A DNA stretch of 14,584 bases. Origin: Candidatus Caenarcanales bacterium (GTDB lineage: Bacteria; Cyanobacteriota; Vampirovibrionia; Caenarcaniphilales; Caenarcanaceae). Position numbers and translations under genes: made by a program. The notes beneath the pieces are model-generated. The model did not search any database and was not told the DNA's origin. It saw nothing but the letters and a program-made list of their open reading frames with translations. Below, one piece after another: positions 1 to 5,200 of this stretch. The stretch is taken from contig CANLFK010000036.1 of assembly GCA_947489925.1 (NCBI GenBank), positions 1 to 14,584 of the forward strand. Reading direction: 5' to 3'. How positions within the stretch are numbered: position 1 is the first letter of the stretch; every line of letters begins with the position of its first letter.

Positions 1-498
1 CGTTGCTGGTATCTCTTGTTCAGCATTTTGCTCTTTTATTTTGTACTTAGCCAAAACTTGCTTGAACTGACTTAAAGTTTCTTCATGTTTTTGTAAGTCT
101 GATTCAGCTTTTTGGACAATTTCTTTTGATTTTTGATTAGCATGTTCATTCAAATAAGGTAACTGAAGACTTAAGAGAAAAACAAACGCAATCAGTATTA
201 CTTTAAAAATACTGTCTATAAAATTACCAATTGTGCCAAAAAACCAAGCTAAAGCCGAAAAAACAATATTTTGCCCAGAAGAATTAGCCTTACTTATGGC
301 TTCCCTAACTTTGTCATGCTTATCTTCCGAAATTCCGCACTTAGTCATTTCCTCAGCTTTTAATTGATGAGAAGCCGATTTATTACCAATTGTTTTCCAA
401 AGATCTTTAATAATTTGTTTTTTATTTAAATTATTCGGTCTTTGACTTTTTGTTGCAGTTTCTACTTTTTTATCTTGTGCTTCTGGCTCTAGATTCAT
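1..498 (-). CDS. Membrane-anchored coiled-coil protein downstream of mreB, partial (C-terminus outside window)
   Basis: The frame is open from an ATG at 498 to the window edge, giving 166 residues with the end missing. Residues 1-75 are polar, lysine-rich and probably cytoplasmic. A hydrophobic helix at about 94-114 (core VILIAFVFLLSLQLPYL) is a likely single membrane segment. Residues 118-160 are charged and helical with coiled-coil character. The start lies 19 bases after the mreB stop, so the two are probably co-transcribed. The position and the membrane-helix-then-coiled-coil order recall MreC, but the long N-terminal arm is unusual for MreC and its beta-barrel part is not visible here. 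The stretch after the helix also loosely resembles DUF2937 membrane proteins. No strong Shine-Dalgarno precedes the start. The coding call is firm; the identity is open. Confidence 0.72.
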   Translation of the reverse strand, partial: MNLEPEAQDKKVETATKSQRPNNLNKKQIIKDLWKTIGNKSASHQLKAEEMTKCGISEDKHDKVREAISKANSSGQNIVFSALAWFFGTIGNFIDSIFKVILIAFVFLLSLQLPYLNEHANQKSKEIVQKAESDLQKHEETLSQFKQVLAKYKIKEQNAEQEIPAT

Positions 499-517
499 AG
501 CTTTTATTTTTAATTAA

Positions 518-1609
518 TTAACGGTCATTATTATTTCCACCGTCCGATTGATTTTCTAAAATGCGTTTTAAAGTTTTATCAACTAAAGCTCGTCCAGCCC
601 CATTTACTACACACTTTAACGGATCTGTCTCTGAAACTGAAACTGGAACTTCAACTTCATTTTGAATTGCAACATTTAAACCGTCAAGCAAAGCACCACC
701 ACCAGCCAAAGTAATTCCTCTTTCAAATATATCAGCTGCTAGCTCTGGCGGAGTTCTTTCTAATGTTCTTTTAACCGCATCAATAATCGAAGTTAAAGGC
801 TCAACCATGGCTTCACGCACTTCCATTTGGCTAATTGAAACAGTGCGTGGCAAACCATTAATTAAATTTAAACCTCTCACTTCAAACTTATCATCGCCAT
901 TATTACCAAAATTAGGACCTAAAGAAAACTTAACTTCTTCAGCTGTTCGCTCACCAATTGCTAAATTATATACTTTTTTCAAATATTGGATTATAGCTTC
1001 ATTTAATTCATCACCAGCTACCCGAATAGATTCACTAACCACAATCCCAGACAAACTTATAACTGCAATTTCAGTTGTGCCACCACCAATATCAACAATC
1101 ATACTGCCAACTGGATCAGCAACTGGTAAACCCGCCCCAATTGCGGCCGCCATGGGTTCATCAATTAAAAAAACCTGACCTTCATCTTCAGCAGCATCTC
1201 TAACAGCTCTTCTTTCAACAGAAGTAATACCAGAAGGAACACCAATTGCTATTTTTGGTTTTCTGAGCGGTGATAATAAATTATTTTTAGTTGCTCTTCT
1301 GATAAACTCTTTAATCATTTGCGAAGCACAATCAAAATCAGCAATAACACCATCTCTGAGCGGTCTAATTGCTTTAATATTATCTGGTGTTCGCCCAATC
1401 ATTTTCTGAGCTTCTCTGCCAACTGCCAAAACCTTATGATCATCTACTGCCACGACAGAAGGCTCATTAAGAATAATATTTACTTTATATTCATTATTTC
1501 GGCTAGCTGGTTCACAGACACAGACTAAAGTATTTGCTGTCCCTAAGTCTATACCTATGGACGCATTCATAGACATATTTCCTTTAAACATCTGGTCGAA
1601 CCAACTCAT
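518..1609 (-). CDS. mreB: Rod shape-determining protein MreB
   Basis: This is the actin-like ATPase that polymerises under the inner membrane and guides lateral wall synthesis. At 363 residues it is close to the usual 330-350, with a short N-terminal extension. The phosphate-1 motif IGIDLGTANT is at 18-27, phosphate-2 IVDIGGGTTE at 171-180 and the adenosine motif LAGGGALLDG at 301-310. The segment IGVPSGITSVERRAV (122-136) is typical MreB. The N-terminus (MSWFDQMFKG) could form an amphipathic membrane-binding helix. A later ATG at residue 12 or 14 is a possible alternative start, but the first ATG has a weak AGGA ten bases upstream. A membrane/coiled-coil gene follows 19 bases downstream. A TATACT hexamer at 1657-1652 (minus) could be the -10, but no good -35 is visible. 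Confidence 0.97.
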   Translation of the reverse strand: MSWFDQMFKGNMSMNASIGIDLGTANTLVCVCEPASRNNEYKVNIILNEPSVVAVDDHKVLAVGREAQKMIGRTPDNIKAIRPLRDGVIADFDCASQMIKEFIRRATKNNLLSPLRKPKIAIGVPSGITSVERRAVRDAAEDEGQVFLIDEPMAAAIGAGLPVADPVGSMIVDIGGGTTEIAVISLSGIVVSESIRVAGDELNEAIIQYLKKVYNLAIGERTAEEVKFSLGPNFGNNGDDKFEVRGLNLINGLPRTVSISQMEVREAMVEPLTSIIDAVKRTLERTPPELAADIFERGITLAGGGALLDGLNVAIQNEVEVPVSVSETDPLKCVVNGAGRALVDKTLKRILENQSDGGNNNDR

Positions 1610-1754
1610 TCTTAATATATCCTAATTTAAGTTTGCAATTTATCTAAATTAAGTATAGATTACTATTTTTTAAGGTTTTTAGATAGTCTTGAAAATAGAT
1701 TTTTTGATTTATTTCGCTTATTGTTATTATTCCAGTTCTTATTAAAAACACAGC

Positions 1755-2261
1755 TTGAATTTTTACTTTTTTTTACTTTTTTATTTTTTTACCTTTTTCA
1801 GTCAGTCTCAGATTGCTTATTCGCAACCAAACACGGCTAATCTGAATTATTCGGTTAAGTTTTTAAGTGATTATGGGCATCAATATTTAAATTTGGAATC
1901 TTTAAAAGATTTATATCCCGAAGAAATTAGAATTGCTTCACTTGATAATTTAATTAATAAACAAAATGAAACTATAATTTTAATTTATCAAGCTTCCAGT
2001 GAAAAGAATAAAATTTATATTTCACAATTTTTAGATATTTGGTTTCAATTGCATAAAAGCTGTAACTTTATTTTAATAGACCGAGACAAAGAAGCCAATT
2101 ATTATGCCAATTTATTTATTGGTGAATATTGGAAAGGTGAAGATTTTAAATTAATATATATGGAAAATTCTGGCAAAGTTAAATTTGAATCAGCTGAATT
2201 TAGCTCTCTCAATGGTTTAAAGAAAGCTCTTTTACAAAAGTATAAAAATAAAAAGTATTGA
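1755..2261 (+). CDS. Small secreted protein, possibly thioredoxin-like fold without CxxC
   Basis: I do not recognise this gene by name. It starts at a TTG and gives 168 residues. Residues 2-18 are very hydrophobic and Phe-rich, followed by a plausible signal-peptidase site after AYS (about residue 23), so the product is probably exported. The rest alternates predicted strands and helices: ETIILIYQASS, a helix around IYISQFLDIW, FILIDRD, a helix, then FKLIYMENSG. That order is reminiscent of a thioredoxin-like domain, but the redox CxxC is absent and only one Cys is seen, so the fold is a guess. The signal region is encoded by T-rich runs of 8, 6 and 7 bases. It sits alone between divergent mreB and convergent gatD. 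Confidence 0.7.
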   Translation: MNFYFFLLFYFFTFFSQSQIAYSQPNTANLNYSVKFLSDYGHQYLNLESLKDLYPEEIRIASLDNLINKQNETIILIYQASSEKNKIYISQFLDIWFQLHKSCNFILIDRDKEANYYANLFIGEYWKGEDFKLIYMENSGKVKFESAEFSSLNGLKKALLQKYKNKKY

Positions 2262-2279
2262 ACTTGGAATCACATTAAC

Positions 2280-3020
2280 TCAATAACTTAATTTCAGATT
2301 ATTAGCTTGATTCATTGATTCTAAAAGCGACAAAGACTTATTTAATATTTTAAAATTTGGAAAAAATCTTTGTATTAAATAATTAGCGACTTGCGGATTC
2401 TTAGGCAAAAAACCATGAAAATAAGTACCCAAAATTAAACCTTTTTCCCATTGAGTTAAGACTCCTTCGCTTTTGTCTTGCCCATTATTACCGCCACCTT
2501 GCACAATTTGCCCCAAAGGTTTTAATTCGGGTGGCAAAAAAGTCCTTCCACCATGATTTTCATAGCCAATTAATTTACCAAAAACAGGACTTTCCGCAAT
2601 TGCATTCCCAATTATTCTTTTTTCATCAGGCTTAGCATTAATTGTTTTCATGTTTAAAAAACCTAAACCTTGAATTTCCTGTCCATTAGCGGTTTGATAA
2701 CTTTGCCCCAATAATTGAAATCCACCACAAATCCCCAAAAAAGTGCTTCCGTTTTTTATTAGATCAGATAATTCATTTTGTCTTTTTAATAAATCATTTT
2801 GGATAATTTCTTGATCATTATCTTGTCCGCCACCCAAAAGTATTATTTGGCACTTAGGATTAATACTTTCGCCCACTGAACAATTCTGCAAAACAATTTC
2901 AATTCCAGCTAATTTTGCTTTATGAGCCAAAACAATAATATTTCCCCTGTCTCCGTACAAAGACATATGCCTAGGATAAAGATGCGTTATATGAATTGTA
3001 TTTTGAATATTATTTAACAC
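2280..3020 (-). CDS. gatD: Lipid II isoglutaminyl synthase, glutamine amidotransferase subunit GatD
   Basis: GatD releases ammonia from glutamine for its partner MurT, which amidates D-glutamate of the lipid II stem peptide to isoglutamine. The 246-residue product is the usual size. The N-terminal ITHLYPRHMSLYGDRGNI is typical of GatD/CobB-like class I amidotransferases. The nucleophile elbow GICGGFQ places Cys at 98, and the catalytic His is in GTYFHGFLPKNP at 202, both where GatD has them. The start is GTG at 3020. The gene follows ldpA by 51 bases in the same direction and may be co-transcribed with it. murT, usually next to gatD, is not in this window. Cobyric acid synthase-type amidotransferases are the main alternative, but the short length and the HGFLPKNP end favour GatD. 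Confidence 0.92.
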   Translation of the reverse strand: MLNNIQNTIHITHLYPRHMSLYGDRGNIIVLAHKAKLAGIEIVLQNCSVGESINPKCQIILLGGGQDNDQEIIQNDLLKRQNELSDLIKNGSTFLGICGGFQLLGQSYQTANGQEIQGLGFLNMKTINAKPDEKRIIGNAIAESPVFGKLIGYENHGGRTFLPPELKPLGQIVQGGGNNGQDKSEGVLTQWEKGLILGTYFHGFLPKNPQVANYLIQRFFPNFKILNKSLSLLESMNQANNLKLSY

Positions 3021-3071
3021 ACTTTGATTTTAACTTAAAACTTTAATTACTTACTGCAAATACGCATAGTA

Positions 3072-4091
3072 TTAATAAGGTCTGGCGGAAGAAACTAATT
3101 TGCTAGCAATTTGAACTGCCGTTTCTATATCGTCCAAATAAGGTTCAATTAATTTTTTGGCATAACTTCCCATTCCAATACCATGCACTCGTAAATCAAA
3201 TTGATTCAATAAAGCTTTTACACGGTCATTAATACCACCAGATACTTGTACAAAAATATGAGTATTAGCTTCCAGAACTGCTTCAGCCACAGCCAGAGCT
3301 TGTAACATCGAGGAGTCTTGTTTATTATAACCAGTCATCGGTTTACCATCTACCTGAATTAAAGCACCTTCACCTAATATATTATAAATTTCACGGGCTT
3401 GTTCCTGAATTTCATTAAATGAAGAAAATCCACTACCAATACAAACTGATATTAACCATGGTTGAGGAGAAATTTCACGGATTTTTTCTAAATAAGATTC
3501 AAACCAATAAAAATTTGGCCCGACATGAATTTCAAGGCATCTAGCTCCTAAATCCCAAAGCTCTGGTAATATGGCTGGCTGAAAAGCCTTAATTGGTACT
3601 GGAGTTAAAGCATCAACATGACATAAAGGCACACAAGCACCACATCCATAACAACGCTCTTTTTGATAAGATAATTTACCCTCTCTAATGCTAAAAGCCT
3701 GAGTAGGACAATTAGGAATACAAACTCCACAAGTATCACAGGAAGATTCTTTTAATTCTATTCGCCTAAAATGTGGATCTTGCTTATGATCTAAGCTTAA
3801 ACTGACCATAATAGCTGGTTGTTTATCTTTGGGTACGCCAGCTTTTTCAATTCCTTCTTTGGTGGCACTAACAATGGTTGGGTGAGCGGCAATATCAATT
3901 ATATGCGCCCCAGCTCGAGTGAATATGTGGCTGTATTTTACAATTGCCTCAAAGTCTGAATAAGTAGCTCCGCAAATAAGCTTAAACATCCGTTTTTCAC
4001 GCAAAGCTTTAATGGCTCTGAGTTGTTCGGTATTAGTATTTGTCTCAGTACTCTGATTAATAAAAGAGGTGGTTAAAGTTTGTCCTAGCAT
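3072..4091 (-). CDS. ldpA: LdpA-like Fe-S protein (light-dependent period family)
   Basis: In Cyanobacteria LdpA is an iron-sulfur protein that senses cell redox state and adjusts clock period to light. This product has 339 residues, near the cyanobacterial length. The N-terminal part (FKLICGATYSDFEAIVKY, then AGAHIIDIAAHP) matches the family opening. Two ferredoxin-like clusters follow: Cys 118, 121, 124, 128 and Cys 147, 150, 153, 157, the second ending C-H instead of the usual C-P. The C-terminal domain has VDGKPMTGY and HGIGMGSYAKKLI, also family hallmarks. No kai genes or photosynthesis genes are visible, so a clock role is not supported here; a general redox role is more likely. It heads a minus-strand unit with gatD. 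Promoter and start-region oddities are listed separately. Confidence 0.88.
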   Translation of the reverse strand: MLGQTLTTSFINQSTETNTNTEQLRAIKALREKRMFKLICGATYSDFEAIVKYSHIFTRAGAHIIDIAAHPTIVSATKEGIEKAGVPKDKQPAIMVSLSLDHKQDPHFRRIELKESSCDTCGVCIPNCPTQAFSIREGKLSYQKERCYGCGACVPLCHVDALTPVPIKAFQPAILPELWDLGARCLEIHVGPNFYWFESYLEKIREISPQPWLISVCIGSGFSSFNEIQEQAREIYNILGEGALIQVDGKPMTGYNKQDSSMLQALAVAEAVLEANTHIFVQVSGGINDRVKALLNQFDLRVHGIGMGSYAKKLIEPYLDDIETAVQIASKLVSSARPY

Positions 4092-4109
4092 TACATTTAT
4101 TTGCCCTCT
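4089..4109 (-). promoter_or_regulatory. Start-stop (ATG-TAA) overlapping the ldpA start, behind its SD-like site
   Basis: Read on the minus strand, AGAGGG (4109-4104) is followed seven bases later by ATG (4096-4094), which is immediately followed by TAA (4093-4091). The ldpA ATG (4091-4089) shares the last A of that TAA. The start-stop ATG therefore has the better spacing from the SD-like site, and the ldpA ATG sits at a TAATG reinitiation junction. Whether ribosomes use the upstream ATG is inference. Confidence 0.45.
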
Positions 4110-4184
4110 TTAATTCAAATAATAGGTGTGAACTTTTGTAGTTAATCAAATCCAGAAAAATTTTCTTTAATTTATTAAGAATTT

Positions 4185-4207
4185 ATAAGTAATTATAATA
4201 TACTTAT
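4185..4207. repeat. Perfect 7-bp dyad overlapping the ldpA -10
   Basis: ATAAGTA (4185-4191) and TACTTAT (4201-4207) are perfect reverse complements separated by nine bases. The spacer contains the TATAAT of the proposed ldpA promoter, so a dimeric regulator bound here would cover the -10 and the start point. AT-rich DNA makes such dyads fairly common, so this is a candidate operator only. Confidence 0.5.
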
Positions 4208-4221
4208 TGCAACTCTGACAA
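4192..4221 (-). promoter_or_regulatory. Predicted sigma70-type promoter for ldpA-gatD
   Basis: On the minus strand TTGTCA (4221-4216, one mismatch to TTGACA) is followed by an 18-base spacer and a perfect TATAAT (4197-4192). The start point would be near 4185, leaving a leader of roughly 95 bases before ldpA. Confidence 0.6.
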
Positions 4222-4225
4222 ATTT

Positions 4226-4253
4226 ATCCTTAAAGTCCTCTTCACTTTAGGAT
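4226..4253. repeat. Imperfect inverted repeat upstream of the ldpA -35
   Basis: ATCCTTAAAGT (4226-4236) pairs with ACTTTAGGAT (4244-4253) across the seven-base loop CCTCTTC, with one bulged T. No T-run follows on either strand, so it is not a Rho-independent terminator. It lies five bases upstream of the proposed ldpA -35 and could be an operator or an RNA hairpin. Confidence 0.45.
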
Positions 4254-4297
4254 CATTTATATTCTATTAAAGATAGCATTAATTTTAATTAAACTGA

Positions 4298-4316
4298 TTA
4301 CTTATATTGCAAGTAA
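4298..4316. repeat. Short dyad TTACTT-N7-AAGTAA upstream of nfu
   Basis: TTACTT (4298-4303) and AAGTAA (4311-4316) are perfect six-base arms with a seven-base gap, about 35 bases before the nfu start. The half-site TACTT also occurs in the dyad at 4185-4207, in the opposite arrangement. Chance is quite possible at this base composition. Confidence 0.35.
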
Positions 4317-4350
4317 AATTAAAATAGTTAAGTTAAAAAAAATAAATAAA

Positions 4351-4644
4351 ATGAACACTGAAATTGAAAACAAAACCATTGAAATGAATGAAGAACAAGA
4401 AAAAGCTTTTCAGGCTGAGGTTTTGGCTTTAATTGATGAAAAGATCAGACCAGCTTTAATGATGGATGGTGGAGATATGGCTATTCATGGTTTTAATAAA
4501 TTAGCTAATGGAAAATATGAATTATTAGTTGAATTAGTTGGTGCTTGTGGAAGCTGTCCAAGTTCTTCCATGACAATGAAAATGGGTGTTGAAAGAATGC
4601 TATGTGAAAACTTTGAACAATTAGAAACAATTACTCAAGTTTAA
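4351..4644 (+). CDS. NifU C-terminal-domain protein (Nfu-type Fe-S scaffold/carrier)
   Basis: Nfu proteins carry or assemble [4Fe-4S] clusters for delivery to target enzymes in the cytoplasm. This 97-residue protein is a single NifU C-terminal domain with a short acidic N-terminal tail (1-20). The domain starts at about 21 (ALIDEKIRPALMMDGGDM) and holds the cluster-binding CGSCPSSSMTM with Cys 66 and 69. A further Cys is at 85. No NifU N-terminal or ferredoxin domain is present, as in cyanobacterial NfuA-like proteins. It is divergent from ldpA, itself a predicted two-cluster protein, so a supply relationship is possible but only inferred. The leader before ATG is A-rich with no Shine-Dalgarno. 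Confidence 0.95.
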   Translation: MNTEIENKTIEMNEEQEKAFQAEVLALIDEKIRPALMMDGGDMAIHGFNKLANGKYELLVELVGACGSCPSSSMTMKMGVERMLCENFEQLETITQV

Positions 4645-4706
4645 TTTTTTTAAATTTATTATTAACCAAAAGTTTATGGGCTGAGCAGAACTAATAAAAA
4701 TAAGAA

Positions 4707-4736
4707 TTGCTTATAAAAGCTTTTTGATGATATATT
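4707..4736 (+). promoter_or_regulatory. Predicted promoter for tRNA-Ser and the dehydratase gene
   Basis: TTGCTT (4707-4712), an 18-base spacer and TATATT (4731-4736) form a reasonable sigma70-type pair. The start point would be near 4743, about 20 bases before the mature tRNA 5' end. Given the AT richness the call is moderate. Confidence 0.4.
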
Positions 4737-4762
4737 TTTTATTCTATTTAGACCTATAAACT

Positions 4763-4849
4763 GGAGAGATGGCCGAGCGGTTGAAGGCGCAGCACTGGAA
4801 ATGCTGTATACAGGTAACTGTATCGAGGGTTCGAATCCCTCTCTCTCCG
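4763..4849 (+). tRNA. tRNA-Ser, anticodon GGA
   Basis: A complete class II cloverleaf can be folded by eye. The acceptor GGAGAGA pairs with TCTCTCC with discriminator G at 4849. The anticodon stem CAGCA/TGCTG encloses the loop CTGGAAA (anticodon GGA). The long variable arm ATACAG-GTAA-CTGTAT is typical of Ser tRNA, and the T arm is GAGGG-TTCGAAT-CCCTC. The 3' CCA is not encoded, so it must be added after transcription. The next coding region starts only 14 bases downstream, suggesting a shared transcript cut at the tRNA 3' end. Confidence 0.97.
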
Positions 4850-4863
4850 AAGTTAAATAATTT

Positions 4864-5160
4864 ATGGTATTAAATTTACTGACTGAAAGTCAAATTAGTA
4901 ATCATTTACAAAAAATATCAAATTGGATTTTAAAAGATAAAGTAATTTTTAAGAGCTTTAAATTCGACAATTATCCGCTCTGTATCAAGTTTGTAAACCA
5001 AATTGCCATTATATCGGAAGAAATTAATCATCACCCCGAAATCATCATCAATTGGGGAAAAGTTGAGCTCAAAATATATACACACGATTTAAATGGATTA
5101 ACCGAAAAAGATTTTATATTAGCTGAAAAAATAGATAAACTTGAAACTAGTATTATTTAA
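4864..5160 (+). CDS. 4a-hydroxytetrahydrobiopterin (pterin carbinolamine) dehydratase
   Basis: This 98-residue protein belongs to the PCD/DCoH (PhhB) family, which dehydrates 4a-hydroxytetrahydropterin during pterin cofactor recycling. The hallmark block is EEINHHPEI (52-60), then VELKIYTHDLNGLTEKDFIL (67-86), with His 56, His 57 and His 74 in the expected catalytic positions. The length is normal. The partner aromatic amino acid hydroxylase is not in the window, and in many bacteria PCD-like proteins have other or unknown roles, so the substrate is uncertain. The gene begins 14 bases after tRNA-Ser and ends 40 bases before ligA. It has no visible Shine-Dalgarno. Confidence 0.93.
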   Translation: MVLNLLTESQISNHLQKISNWILKDKVIFKSFKFDNYPLCIKFVNQIAIISEEINHHPEIIINWGKVELKIYTHDLNGLTEKDFILAEKIDKLETSII

Positions 5161-5200
5161 TTGATTTGCACATTGCTTAAAGCTCAAGGTAATTAAATAA

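Noticed and set aside
807..1178. Open frame on the plus strand opposite mreB
   Set aside because: It is antisense to highly conserved mreB codons, with no recognisable domain; a by-product of codon bias.
2253..2289. Hairpin between the convergent secreted-protein gene and gatD
   Set aside because: The arms AAGTATTGA/TCAATAACTT are partly explained by the two facing TGA stops; there is a bulge, an 18-base loop, no GC and no T-run.
4763..4849. tRNA-Ser as an integration (att) site
   Set aside because: No integrase and no repeat of the tRNA 3' end were seen downstream in the window.
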